Origin: Streptomyces sp. NBC_00239
Lineage (GTDB): Bacteria > Actinomycetota > Actinomycetes > Streptomycetales > Streptomycetaceae
Direction of reading: 5' to 3'
DNA: 64,000 bases
Assembly (NCBI RefSeq): GCF_036194065.1
Contig: NZ_CP108095.1
Span: 3,038,001 to 3,102,000, forward strand
A model generated the notes under the pieces. The model saw nothing but the letters and a program-made list of their open reading frames with translations. It was not told the DNA's origin and searched no databases. The position numbers and the translations under genes are program-made. Below are positions 16,238 to 25,339 of this stretch, one piece after another; position 1 is the first letter of the stretch; the number at the start of each line of letters is the position of its first letter.

Positions 16238-18418
16238 CTACGCGTCTTCCCCGGAGCCCCCTCCAGGCTCCTCACCTGCGCAGATGGCCAGGACATCGGC
16301 TCCGAAGCGCTCCAGCTTGCGGCCGCCGACGCCCGAGATCATCGCGAGCTCGCCCTCGGCGGCGGGCGCGGCCTCGGCGATCGCCATCAGGGTCTTGTCC
16401 GTGAAGACGCAGAACGCGGGCTGGCCCAGCTCCTTGGCCTGCCCGGCGCGCCAGTCGCGCAGCCGCTCGTACAGCCCTTCGTCCATGTCGGACGGGCAGT
16501 CCTCGCAGCGCATGAGTTTCATCTCGCCGGCGTCGGTGAGCGTCTTGCGGCAGACCCGGCACTGGACCGGTCCGCGGCGGCCGCGCTTGCGGGCTCCGCG
16601 CTCGCCGTCCGCCGGGCCGTCCGCGGACCCGGCGGACCGGCGCAGGGCCGCCGAGCCGGGCCGCAGGCCGTTCAGGAAGCGGCTGGGGCGGCGCGAGCCG
16701 CGGCCGCCGGGGGCCCGGGACAGGGCCCAGGACAGGGTGAGGTGCAGCCGGGCGCGGGTGACGCCGACGTAGAGGAGGCGGCGCTCCTCTTCGATCTGGT
16801 CGTCGGTCTTGGCGTAGGTGATGGGGAGCATGCCGTCGGTGAGGCCGACGAGGAACACGGCGTCCCATTCGAGGCCCTTGGCCGCGTGCAGGGAGGCGAG
16901 GGTGACGCCCTGGACGGTGGGGGCGTGCTGGGCGGCGGCCCGCTCGTCCAGTTCCACGACGAGGTCGGCGAGGGTGGCGTCGCGTTTGGCGCGGGAGAAG
17001 TCCTCGGCGAGCCGGACCAGGGCGGCGAGGGATTCCCACTGGTCGCGGACCGCGCCGGAGCCGGCGGGCGGCTCCGGGGTCCAGCCCTGGCTGGAGAGGA
17101 CGGCGCGGACCTGCGAGGCGAGGTCGACGACCGCGTCGAGCAGCGGGTCGTTGGCCCCGGAGTGGGCGGCGCCGCGCAAGGTCACGACGGCCCTGCGGAC
17201 TTCCTGGCGTTCGAAGAAGCGCTCGGCGCCGCGTAGCTGGTAGGGCACGCCGGCGTCGGCGAGGGCCTGTTCGTAGACCTCCGACTGGGCGTTGATGCGG
17301 TAGAGGACGGCGATCTCGCCGGCGGGGACGCCGGCGGCGATCAGGTCGCGGATGCGGCGGGCGACGCCTTCGGCCTCGGCGGGCTCGTCGGGGTATTCGG
17401 TGTAGGCGGGCTCGGGGCCGGACTCGCGCTGCGAGATCAGTTCGAGGCGGTGTTCGGCGGCCTTGCCGCGGGCCTGGGCGAGCAGCCCGTTGGCGAGGTG
17501 CACCACCTGGGGGGTGGAGCGGTAGTCGCGGACCAGCTTGACGAGGGTGGCCTGCGGGTAGCGGTTGCGGAAGTTCAGCAGGTGGCCGGGGGTGGCGCCG
17601 GTGAAGGAGTAGATGGTCTGGCTGGCGTCGCCGACCACGCAGAGGCTGTCGCGGTCGCCGAGCCACAGGTCGAGGAGGCGCTGCTGGAGCGGGCTGACGT
17701 CCTGGTACTCGTCGACGACGAAGTGCTGGTACTGGCTGCGGATCTGGTCGGCGATGTCGTGGCGGTCCTGGAGGATGCCGACGGTGAGGAGGAGGACGTC
17801 CTCGAAGTCGATGACCATGCGGTCGCGCTTGAGCTGCTCGTACAGCCCGTAGATCTGGGCGATCTCGGCGGCGTCGCGGGGGACCTCGCGGTGGGCCTTG
17901 GCGGCGGCGCCCGCGTAGTCGCCGGGGACGGTCTGGGTGACCTTGGCCCATTCGATCTCGCCGGTGACGTCGCGCAGCTCGTTGCGGTCGAGGCGGATGC
18001 GGCAGCGGGCGGCGGCTTCGGCGACGAGCTGGACCTTGCGCTCGACGAGGCGGGGCATGTCGCCGCCGACGGCGCGCGGCCAGAAGTACTGGAGCTGGCG
18101 CAGGGCGGCGGAGTGGAAGGTGCGGGCCTGTACGCCGCCGGCGCCGAGGCCGCGGAGCCGGCCGCGCATCTCGCCGGCCGCGCGGTTGGTGAAGGTGACG
18201 GCGAGCACGCTGGCGGGCTGGAGGATGCCGGCGCGGACTCCGTACGCGATGCGGTGGGTGATCGCGCGGGTCTTGCCGGTGCCGGCGCCGGCCAGTACGC
18301 ACACCGGTCCGCGCAGGGTCGTGGCGACCTGGCGCTGTTCCGGGTCCAGGCCCAGGAGCACCTCGTCGGCGGACTCCGCGACGGGCGGGAAGGAAGGGGA
18401 GTGCGTTGCTGCTGTCAC
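16238..18418 (-). CDS. uvrD2: ATP-dependent DNA helicase UvrD2 (SF1 helicase with HRDC domain)
   Basis: A 726-residue SF1A helicase. Walker A is VLAGAGTGKTRAITHR (near residue 42); the Walker B region FVVDEYQDVSPLQQRLL is near 232; the C-terminal motor motif LHAAKGLEWDAVFLVGL is present. A tetracysteine cluster (CRVCRKTL and MRCEDCPS) links the motor to a C-terminal HRDC domain (GQPAFCVFTDKTLMAIAE), the arrangement of mycobacterial UvrD2. GTG start at 18418, weak Shine-Dalgarno. The wblC promoter begins 12 bases past its stop, so read-through from uvrD2 could add to wblC expression. Role: DNA repair or replication-associated unwinding. Confidence 0.95.
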   Translation of the reverse strand: MTAATHSPSFPPVAESADEVLLGLDPEQRQVATTLRGPVCVLAGAGTGKTRAITHRIAYGVRAGILQPASVLAVTFTNRAAGEMRGRLRGLGAGGVQARTFHSAALRQLQYFWPRAVGGDMPRLVERKVQLVAEAAARCRIRLDRNELRDVTGEIEWAKVTQTVPGDYAGAAAKAHREVPRDAAEIAQIYGLYEQLKRDRMVIDFEDVLLLTVGILQDRHDIADQIRSQYQHFVVDEYQDVSPLQQRLLDLWLGDRDSLCVVGDASQTIYSFTGATPGHLLNFRNRYPQATLVKLVRDYRSTPQVVHLANGLLAQARGKAAEHRLELISQRESGPEPAYTEYPDEPAEAEGVARRIRDLIAAGVPAGEIAVLYRINAQSEVYEQALADAGVPYQLRGAERFFERQEVRRAVVTLRGAAHSGANDPLLDAVVDLASQVRAVLSSQGWTPEPPAGSGAVRDQWESLAALVRLAEDFSRAKRDATLADLVVELDERAAAQHAPTVQGVTLASLHAAKGLEWDAVFLVGLTDGMLPITYAKTDDQIEEERRLLYVGVTRARLHLTLSWALSRAPGGRGSRRPSRFLNGLRPGSAALRRSAGSADGPADGERGARKRGRRGPVQCRVCRKTLTDAGEMKLMRCEDCPSDMDEGLYERLRDWRAGQAKELGQPAFCVFTDKTLMAIAEAAPAAEGELAMISGVGGRKLERFGADVLAICAGEEPGGGSGEDA

Positions 18419-18480
18419 TCCGCCATGCTGCCAGGTCTGCCGGGCGGGGCGGGAAGGTTGTCCACAGGCGACGGCCGTAC

Positions 18481-18582
18481 GTCATACGAATCGGGTCGGC
18501 GGTGTCGCGCGAATCACGTCCCGGGCACCTCTGCGGCACCGCCCCTGCCGCGCCGTGAAGTCATACGCATCACGTCCCGGGC
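18481..18582. repeat. Paired direct repeats in the uvrD2-mrx1 divergent region
   Basis: GTCATACG(A/C)ATC occurs at 18481-18492 and 18560-18571, and ATCACGTCCCGGGC at 18513-18526 and 18569-18582. These lie in the 241-bp region between the divergent uvrD2 and mrx1 starts, which has no gene. They could be binding sites for a regulator or remnants of duplication. Confidence 0.4.
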
Positions 18583-18659
18583 GGCTTGGGGAATGGTGGC
18601 GGCGCTGCGTACGTTCGAGTCCCTGGAATGTCCCCGTCCCCCAGAGGAGCGCACCCGCC

Positions 18660-18914
18660 ATGCAGGGTTCCGTGACGATGTACAGCACGACCTGGTGCGG
18701 CTACTGCCGCCGGCTGAAGACCCAGCTGGACCGGGAAGGCATCGCGTACACCGAGATCAACATCGAGCAGGACCCCGCGTCGGCCGCGTTCGTGGAGAAG
18801 GCGAACGGCGGCAACCAGACGGTTCCGACCGTCCTCGTCGTCGCCCCGTCGGGCAGCGAGGCCGTCATGACGAACCCGAGCCTGGCCCAGGTCAAGCAGG
18901 CCCTCGCCGTCTGA
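18660..18914 (+). CDS. mrx1: Mycoredoxin-type glutaredoxin (CGYC)
   Basis: An 84-residue thioredoxin-fold protein with active site TTWCGYCRRLK (cysteines 13 and 16), a cis-proline in QTVPTVLVV and a C-terminal helix SLAQVKQALAV. The CGYC site and length match mycoredoxin-1, which reduces mycothiol-mixed disulfides in actinobacteria. Start ATG at 18660 preceded by GAGGAG. Position between uvrD2 and nudC is the same as Rv3198A in M. tuberculosis (from memory). Confidence 0.93.
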   Translation: MQGSVTMYSTTWCGYCRRLKTQLDREGIAYTEINIEQDPASAAFVEKANGGNQTVPTVLVVAPSGSEAVMTNPSLAQVKQALAV

Positions 18915-18938
18915 CGCAGCCCCTGCGCGACGTACGGG

Positions 18939-18968
18939 AAAGGCCCCCGCCGGACGGCGGGGGCCTTT
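18939..18968. terminator. Bidirectional terminator between mrx1 and nudC
   Basis: AAAGGCCCCCGCCG pairs with CGGCGGGGGCCTTT, giving a strong stem flanked by A and T runs on both strands; it ends both convergent genes. Confidence 0.85.
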
Positions 18969-18975
18969 CGCGTGT

Positions 18976-19944
18976 TCAGGGGCCGGCGGCCGGGAGCGGC
19001 TTGCCGTACCAGAGCTCGACCAGGCGGGCGGCGATGGAGATGCCCGCGGGCGGCAGGACCTCGCCGGAGGCGATGGCCTCGCGGAGGTCGGCGCGGGAGA
19101 ACCAGCGGGCCTCCTGGATCTCCTCGCCGTCCACGTTGATCTCGGAGGACGTGGCGCGCGCCATGAAGCCGAGCATCAGGCTGGACGGGAAGGGCCAGGG
19201 CTGGCTGGCGACGTACTCGACGTCGCCGACCGTGACGCCCGCTTCCTCCCACACCTCGCGGATCACCGACTGCTCGATGGACTCGCCGGGCTCGACGAAG
19301 CCGGCGAGGGTCGAGAAGCGGCCTTCGGGCCAGTGCACCTGGCGGCCGAGGAGCGCGCGGTCCTGCTCGTCCGTGACCAGCATGATCACGGCCGGGTCGG
19401 TGCGGGGGTAGTGCTCGGCCCCGCAGGCCGGGCAGCGCCGGACGTGGCCGGCCGCGGCGACCACGGTGCGGTCGCCGCAGCGGGAGCAGAAGCGGTGCAG
19501 CCGCTGCCAGTTCTCCAGGGCGACGGCGTGGACCATGAGGCCGGCGTCGCGCGGGGACAGCAGCAGGCCGGCCTCGCGCAGGCCTGCCGGGCGGGCCGAC
19601 TGGTCGATCCGGCCGGGCAGCGAGTCCTTCTGCAGGGCGAAGTAGCTGACGCCGTCCTCGTCGGTGCCGAGGAAGTAGCGGTGGGTTTCGGTGAGCGGCG
19701 CGTCGAAGGCGGGCGTCATCACGATCTCCGTGGTGCCGCCGGGCATGTCGTCGACGAGGACCTGGCCGCCGGAGACGACGAAGACCCGCGTGGTGGGGTG
19801 GCTCCAGGCCGCCGCCAGCCAGGCCTCGTCGAGGCGGTGGTGGGCGGCGCGGTCGATCCCGCTCGGCGCGGTGAGCGAGAGGGCGCGGTCCGTGGAACCT
19901 CCGCGGTTCCCGGTACGGCCGAGGTGCTCGGTCGAGGTGCTCAC
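18976..19944 (-). CDS. nudC: NAD(+) diphosphatase / NAD-cap decapping Nudix enzyme NudC
   Basis: A 322-residue NudC. GTG at 19944 chosen (STSTEHLGRTGN) with GGAAG upstream; a much longer open frame continues upstream but is the shadow of the dipeptidase gene. Zinc ribbon: FCSRCGDRT and RCPACGAEHYPR. Nudix box: GFVEPGESIEQSVIREVWEE. The specificity motif SQPWPFPSSLMLGF identifies NudC rather than other Nudix enzymes. It hydrolyses NAD(H) to NMN and AMP and may remove NAD caps from RNA. Convergent with mrx1. Confidence 0.95.
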   Translation of the reverse strand: MSTSTEHLGRTGNRGGSTDRALSLTAPSGIDRAAHHRLDEAWLAAAWSHPTTRVFVVSGGQVLVDDMPGGTTEIVMTPAFDAPLTETHRYFLGTDEDGVSYFALQKDSLPGRIDQSARPAGLREAGLLLSPRDAGLMVHAVALENWQRLHRFCSRCGDRTVVAAAGHVRRCPACGAEHYPRTDPAVIMLVTDEQDRALLGRQVHWPEGRFSTLAGFVEPGESIEQSVIREVWEEAGVTVGDVEYVASQPWPFPSSLMLGFMARATSSEINVDGEEIQEARWFSRADLREAIASGEVLPPAGISIAARLVELWYGKPLPAAGP

Positions 19945-20021
19945 AGGTGCTTCCAACTCCCCCGGTGGTGGTGAATGGGTGCGCTTTCCTTGGTGGAGGC
20001 CGGTCGTCCGCCGTTGCGGCG

Positions 20022-21425
20022 TCAGACCGTCCAGTGGGCGGCCAGGTCGCCCCAGAGGTAGGCGGTGGCTTCGACGCCCTTGAGGAGCAGGTCGATCTCG
20101 ACCTTCTCGTTGGGGGCGTGCCAGCCGTCGGACGGTACGGAGATGCCGAGGAACAGCACGGGCGCGCCGAGCACGTCCTGGAGGTCGGCGGCGGGCCCGG
20201 AGCCGCCCTCGCGGGTGTAGCGGACCTTCTCGCCGAAGGCGCGGGCCATGGCGCGGGTGACCGACTGCAGGGCGGGGTGGTCCAGCGGGGTCAGGCAGGG
20301 GCGGGTGGGGGCGCCGAAGGTGATCTCGTGCCGGATGCCGGCGGGGACCTGCGCGGCGACCCAGTCCTTGACCGCGGCCTCGATGACGTACGGGTCCTGG
20401 CCGGAGACCAGCCGGAACGACAGCTTCAGCTGGGCGCCCTTGGGGATGATCGTCTTGCCGCCGGGGCCCTGGTAGCCGCCGCCGATGCCGTTGAGCTCGG
20501 CGGTGGGACGGGCCCAGACGCGTTCCAGGGTGGTGTAGCCGGCTTCGCCGAGGGTGCCGTACGACTTGGCGGTGCGCAGCCACTCGCTCTCGTCGAAGGG
20601 CAGCTCGGCGATGAGCTGCCGTTCGGCGTCGGAGAGCTCGGTGATGCCGTCGTAGAAGCCGGGGATGGTGACGCGTTCGTCGGCGTCGTGGAGGGCGGCG
20701 ACGATGCGGGCGGCGACGGTGGCGGGGTTGGGCACGGCGCCGCCGAAGGATCCGGAGTGGATGTCCTGGTCGGGGCCGTGCAGCTCGATCTCGCAGTCGG
20801 CGACGCCGCGCATGCCGGTGCAGACGGTGGGGGTGGTCTCGGACCACATGCCGGTGTCGGAGACGATCACGACGTCGGCGGCGAGGCGGTCGGCGCGGGC
20901 CTCGACGAGTGCCCGGAAGTGCGGGGAGCCGGACTCCTCCTCGCCTTCGACGAGCAGCTTGAGGTTGACGGCGGGGGCGGTGCGGCCCGTCGCGGCGAGG
21001 TGGGCGCGGACGCCGAGGGTGTGGAAGAAGACCTGGCCCTTGTCGTCGGCGGCGCCGCGGGCGTACATGCGGCTGCCGTCGGGCGTCGTGAAGGGCTCGA
21101 AGGGCTCGGTGTCCCAGCCGTCCTCGCGGGCGGCGGGCTGCACGTCGTGGTGTCCGTACACGAGGACGGTGGGGGCGGCGGGGTCGCCGCTGGGCCATTC
21201 GGCGTACACGGCCGGAGCGCCGGGCGTGTCCCACGTCTCGACGACCGGGAAGCCCGTCCCGGTCAGCTTCGCCGCCAGCCACTGGGCGCTGCGCCGCACG
21301 TCGGGGGCGTGCGCGGGCTGCGCGGAGACGGACGGGATGCGCAGCCACTCGGCGAGGTCGGCGAGGAAGGCGGCGCGGTGCGTGTCGATGTACGTGCGGA
21401 CGGCGCTGTCCGGGGTGTCGCTCAT
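20022..21425 (-). CDS. M20-family dipeptidase / metallopeptidase
   Basis: A 467-residue cytosolic M20 peptidase, ATG at 21425. Metal-binding motifs are visible: VLVYGHHDVQPAA (His and the catalytic Asp), RGAADDKGQVFFHTLGVRAH (bridging Asp), LVEGEEESGSPHF (general-base Glu and metal Glu) and IVSDTGMW. A dimerisation domain follows around residues 210-330. It begins 10 bases after the adnB stop, so it is probably the third gene of the adnA-adnB transcript. In mycobacteria this slot holds a different gene (Rv3200c, from memory). Substrate: dipeptides or related amide compounds. Confidence 0.92.
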   Translation of the reverse strand: MSDTPDSAVRTYIDTHRAAFLADLAEWLRIPSVSAQPAHAPDVRRSAQWLAAKLTGTGFPVVETWDTPGAPAVYAEWPSGDPAAPTVLVYGHHDVQPAAREDGWDTEPFEPFTTPDGSRMYARGAADDKGQVFFHTLGVRAHLAATGRTAPAVNLKLLVEGEEESGSPHFRALVEARADRLAADVVIVSDTGMWSETTPTVCTGMRGVADCEIELHGPDQDIHSGSFGGAVPNPATVAARIVAALHDADERVTIPGFYDGITELSDAERQLIAELPFDESEWLRTAKSYGTLGEAGYTTLERVWARPTAELNGIGGGYQGPGGKTIIPKGAQLKLSFRLVSGQDPYVIEAAVKDWVAAQVPAGIRHEITFGAPTRPCLTPLDHPALQSVTRAMARAFGEKVRYTREGGSGPAADLQDVLGAPVLFLGISVPSDGWHAPNEKVEIDLLLKGVEATAYLWGDLAAHWTV

Positions 21426-21435
21426 GTCAGTGAGC

Positions 21436-24400
21436 CTATCCGCCGTCCCGAGGGTGCCGATCCGTGTCCGTTTTGCCTTGGAGGATCCGCTCAAGAGCGG
21501 CCCGGTCGGGGAGCCTGCGGGGGCGGATCACGCGGCCGCTGCGGACGTGCAGGAAGGCGGTGGTGACCCGGTCGGGGTCGATGTGGAGGGCTTCGGCCCA
21601 GGCGAGGCGGTAGACGGCGAGCTGGAGCGGGTCGGCTTCGGTGCCGTGGCCGGTCTTCCAGTCGACGATCTCGTACGTGTCGCCCGCGGGGTCGCCGTCG
21701 GCTGCCGGGTCGCGGTAGACGGCGTCGATGCGGCCGCGGATCACCCGGCCGGCGAGGGTGAGCTGGACGGGGACCTCCATCCGGTACGGGGTGCGGTCGG
21801 CGTACGGGCTGCGCTCGAAGGCGGCCTTGAGGAGGGCGAGGTCGCGTTCGTCGGCGATCTCGGCGGGGTCGTCGGCGTCGGCCCCGGGGAGGTCGTCGGG
21901 GTCGGTGAAGGGGAGTTCCAGCTCGTCGAAGCGGGTTTCCACCCAGGCGTGGAAGCGGGTGCCGCGGCGGGCCGCGGGCTGCGGGGGCTTGGGCATGGGG
22001 CGGGCGAGCTCGCGCACGAAGGCCTGTTCGTCGGCGGCCAGGCGCAGCAGCGCGCTCGCGGAGAGCGAGGCGGGCAGCGGTACGTCGCGTACGGCGGCCC
22101 GGGCGCGGCGCAGTTCCCCGGCGAGCGCGTCGAGGTCCCGGTCCCAGGACGCGGCCAGCCGCGCCTCTTCCGGCGTGAGGCGGTGCCCTGCGGGGCGGGC
22201 GGGTCGTACGGGCCGCCCCGCGGCGGGCTCGTGGCGGTCCGGGTCGCCCGCGGGGCCGTGCGGGTCGCCCGTCGGGGGGTACGGGTCGTCCTCGGGGTGC
22301 CGGGGCGCGGCCGGGTCGTCCGCCCACGGGTCGTCCTCCGGCGCGGCGGAACCGCCCGCCGGGCGGTGGCCCGCGGCCGGGCGGACCGGGGCCGGCTCGT
22401 CCGCCCACGGGTCGTCGGCCCACGGGTCGTCCGCGGGGACGTCGTCGTACGCGTCCCCGGCCGGGTGGTCGTGGCCGGCGGGGTCGGTGAACGGGTCTTC
22501 GGACGGGAAGCCGTCTTCCGCCGGGGACGGTTCCTCGCAGTCGGGGGGCCAGAGGTAGGCCTCGTCGGGGGCGGGCGGGGGCGGCTCGGTGCCGGGGGGG
22601 CCGGGATGCGCCGCGTCGGCGGCCCGGGGGGCGGGCGGGGTGACGGGGCGCTGCCGGTCCGGCGCGTGCGGCGTGCCGTGGAGGGTGCCGGGGCCGGGGC
22701 GGGTGCCGGGGCCGGGGCCCGTGGGGAGGGCGTCCAGGAGGTTCAGGACGGTGTCGGCAGCCTGGCGGCGGCGGCGGAAGGAGGCCGGGTCCAGGGGGAG
22801 CGGCCAGGCGCGGTCGGGGGTGCCGGCGGTGGCGAGGGCCGGGTTCTCGGCGTCCGGTTCCGGCTCGTCGGCCCACGCCTCGATCTCGCCGTGGCCGGCG
22901 GCGCAGTGCTCGTACAGGGCCTGGAGGAAGGGGGACGGGCCGCGGCGCCTCTTCTGGCTGGGGCCCCACCAGTGGCCGGAGGCCAGCAGCAGGGAGCGGG
23001 GCCGGGTGAAGGTGACGTAGCCGAGGCGGAGTTCTTCGGTGGCCTGGTGGTCCTTCTGCTCGGCCTTGAAGGCCTTGAGGGCGGCGGCGGTCCAGTCCCG
23101 CAGGTCGGGCAGCGTGTCGGCGTCGCCGCGCAGCGCGTACGGGAGGACCTGCGGCTGGGCGGTCCAGGACTCGCGGGGCCGGTCGCTGGGGAAGGCGCCG
23201 GTGACCAGGCCGGGGACGGCGACGACGTCCCATTCGAGGCCCTTGGACTTGTGGGCGGTGAGGACCTTGACGGTGTTCTCGCCGCCGGGCAGGGAGTTGT
23301 CGAGGCCCTTCTCGTACCGGTCCGCGGTCCGCAGGAAGGACAGGAACGCGAGGAGCGAGGCCTCGCCGTCGACGGCGGCGAAGCCCGCGGCGACGTCGAG
23401 GAAGTTGGAGAGGGTCTCGCGGCGGCGGGCGGCCAGCGCGTGCGGGGAGGCGGAGAGTTCCACGTCGAGGCCGGTGGCGGCCAGCACCCGGTGCAGGACG
23501 TCCATGAGCGGGTCGGCGAGCGAGCGGCGCAGGTCGCGCAGTTCCGCGGCGAGGCGGGCGAAGCGGACCCGGGCGTCGGCGGAGAAGGGCAGCCGGTCGT
23601 CGGCGGCGCCGTCGTCGAGGAAGGTGTCGAGGGCGTCGGCGAGCGAGATCACCTCGGCGGGGTCGACGCCTTCGACGGCGGCGGCGAGCCGGGCGTGCGG
23701 GTCCTCGCCGTCGTCGGCGCGCTCGCGGGCGACGAGGAGGCGGGCGCGGCGGCCGAGGAGGGCGAGGTCGCGGGCGCCGATCCGCCAGCGGGGACCGATG
23801 AGGATCCGGACCAGGGCGGCGTTGGCGCCGGGGTCCTGGAGGACTTCGCAGACCGAGACGAGGTCGGCGACCTCGGGGAGGTGGAGGAGCCCGGACAGGC
23901 CGACGACCTCGACGGGGACCTCGCGGGCGACGAGGGCGCCCTGGATGGCGGCGAAGTCGACGGCCGAACGGCACAGGACGGCGATCTCGCCGGGCGCGGT
24001 GCCGGTGCGGACGAGGTGGGCGAGGGAGTCGGCGAGCCAGTCGAGTTCGTCGGCGTGGGTGGGCAGCAGGGCGCAACGGGTCCGGCCGTCGTGTTCGGCA
24101 CCGGGCGCGGGGCGCAGCGCTTCGACGCCTTCGTGCAGGGCGCGCAGCGGGGTGGCGAGGCCGTTGGCGAGGTCGAGGAGGCGGCCGCCGCTGCGGCGGT
24201 TCTCGCTGAGGGAGTGGCGGGTGGCGGGGCGGCCGTCGGCGTACGGGAAGTGCCGGGGGAAGTCGTCGAGGTTGGCGACGGACGCGCCGCGCCAGCCGTA
24301 GATGGCCTGGCAGGGGTCGCCGACGGCGGTGACGGCGTGGCCGGTGCCGGCGCCGAAGAGCCCGGACAGCAGGAGCCGCTGGGCGACGGAGGTGTCCTGG

Positions 24401-25236
24401 TACTCGTCGAGGAGGACGATCCGGAACTCGTCGCGCAGCAGGGTGCCGACTTCGGGGCGGGTGGTGGCCAGCCGGGCGGACAGGGCTATCTGGTCGCTGA
24501 AGTCGAGGAGGTCGCGGGAGCGTTTGGCGGCCCGGTAGCGGGTGGTGAGGTCGAGGAGTTCGAGGCGGGCGCGGGCGGCCTCGGGGATCTTGCGGAGCTC
24601 GTCGTTGGTCAGTTTCGCGGTGGCGAGGGAGTCGAGGAGCGCGGTGTCGTGGGCGCGGAGCGCGTCGGGGTCGACGAGGTGCTCGGAGAGTTCCGCGTCG
24701 AGCGCGAGGACGTCGCTCACGAGGTCGGCCAGGGAGCGGGTGAGGGCCGGGTACGGGCCGGGGGCTTCGCGCAGGACGCGGGCGGCGAGCTGGAAGCGGG
24801 TGGCGTCGGCGAGCAGCCGGGAGCTGGGCTCCAGGCCGATGCGCAGGCCGTGGTCGGCGAGGAGCTGCCCGGCGAAGGCGTGGTAGGTGCCGATGCGGGG
24901 TTCGCCGGCCGGCTCGTCGGTGCCGGCGGGGCTGGTGGCGGGGGCCGGGTCGGGGTCGGTGACGCCGGCGCGGACCAGGGCGCCGCGGACGCGTTCGGCG
25001 AGTTCGGCGGCGGCCTTGTTGGTGAAGGTGAGGCCGAGGACCTGCTCGGGGGCGACCTGTCCGGTGCCGACCAGCCACACCACGCGGGCGGCCATCACGG
25101 TGGTCTTGCCGGATCCGGCTCCGGCCACGATGACCTGCGGGGCGGGCGGCGCGGTGATGCAGGCCGTCTGCTCCGGGGTGAATGGGATGCCGAGGAGCTC
25201 TTTGAGCTGCTCGGGGTCGGTGATGTGGGGGGGCAC
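21436..25236 (-). CDS. adnB: AdnB-type helicase-nuclease subunit
   Basis: A 1266-residue UvrD-like motor with a C-terminal RecB-family nuclease. Walker A VIVAGAGSGKTTVMAARV (near residue 38), Walker B IVLLDEYQDTSVAQRLLL, motif III VGDPCQAIYGWRGAS and LTAHKSKGLEWDVVAVPGL are intact. The nuclease motif is GRIDAVYRD with TYEIVDWKTGHG near the C-terminus. AdnA-AdnB resect DNA double-strand ends in actinobacteria. An unusual Pro/Asp-rich segment (about residues 890-1015) separates motor and nuclease and includes repeated DDPWAD units. Start GTG at 25236 lacks a clear Shine-Dalgarno. It lies 103 bases downstream of adnA in the same direction. Confidence 0.9.
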   Translation of the reverse strand: MPPHITDPEQLKELLGIPFTPEQTACITAPPAPQVIVAGAGSGKTTVMAARVVWLVGTGQVAPEQVLGLTFTNKAAAELAERVRGALVRAGVTDPDPAPATSPAGTDEPAGEPRIGTYHAFAGQLLADHGLRIGLEPSSRLLADATRFQLAARVLREAPGPYPALTRSLADLVSDVLALDAELSEHLVDPDALRAHDTALLDSLATAKLTNDELRKIPEAARARLELLDLTTRYRAAKRSRDLLDFSDQIALSARLATTRPEVGTLLRDEFRIVLLDEYQDTSVAQRLLLSGLFGAGTGHAVTAVGDPCQAIYGWRGASVANLDDFPRHFPYADGRPATRHSLSENRRSGGRLLDLANGLATPLRALHEGVEALRPAPGAEHDGRTRCALLPTHADELDWLADSLAHLVRTGTAPGEIAVLCRSAVDFAAIQGALVAREVPVEVVGLSGLLHLPEVADLVSVCEVLQDPGANAALVRILIGPRWRIGARDLALLGRRARLLVARERADDGEDPHARLAAAVEGVDPAEVISLADALDTFLDDGAADDRLPFSADARVRFARLAAELRDLRRSLADPLMDVLHRVLAATGLDVELSASPHALAARRRETLSNFLDVAAGFAAVDGEASLLAFLSFLRTADRYEKGLDNSLPGGENTVKVLTAHKSKGLEWDVVAVPGLVTGAFPSDRPRESWTAQPQVLPYALRGDADTLPDLRDWTAAALKAFKAEQKDHQATEELRLGYVTFTRPRSLLLASGHWWGPSQKRRRGPSPFLQALYEHCAAGHGEIEAWADEPEPDAENPALATAGTPDRAWPLPLDPASFRRRRQAADTVLNLLDALPTGPGPGTRPGPGTLHGTPHAPDRQRPVTPPAPRAADAAHPGPPGTEPPPPAPDEAYLWPPDCEEPSPAEDGFPSEDPFTDPAGHDHPAGDAYDDVPADDPWADDPWADEPAPVRPAAGHRPAGGSAAPEDDPWADDPAAPRHPEDDPYPPTGDPHGPAGDPDRHEPAAGRPVRPARPAGHRLTPEEARLAASWDRDLDALAGELRRARAAVRDVPLPASLSASALLRLAADEQAFVRELARPMPKPPQPAARRGTRFHAWVETRFDELELPFTDPDDLPGADADDPAEIADERDLALLKAAFERSPYADRTPYRMEVPVQLTLAGRVIRGRIDAVYRDPAADGDPAGDTYEIVDWKTGHGTEADPLQLAVYRLAWAEALHIDPDRVTTAFLHVRSGRVIRPRRLPDRAALERILQGKTDTDRHPRDGG
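22200..22560 (-). repeat. Low-complexity acidic/proline insert within adnB
   Basis: This stretch encodes a Pro/Asp/Glu/Ala-rich region with repeated DDPWAD and DDPYPP-like units between the helicase and nuclease domains. The underlying DNA has degenerate repeats around ACGGGTCGTCC. Confidence 0.7.
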
Positions 25237-25339
25237 GGTGAAAAAGGCTAGCCGCCCGCGCCGACAGCGCGGGCCGCCCGACCGCCGGTGCGGTCCGCTC
25301 GACCGCCGGCGGGGGTGGTCGCCCGATCGCCGGTGCGGG

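Noticed and set aside
20665..25251. Very long plus-strand open frame (about 1528 codons) opposite the dipeptidase and adnB genes
   Set aside because: Gly/Val/Glu-rich antisense shadow; the opposite strand encodes intact helicase, nuclease and peptidase motifs.
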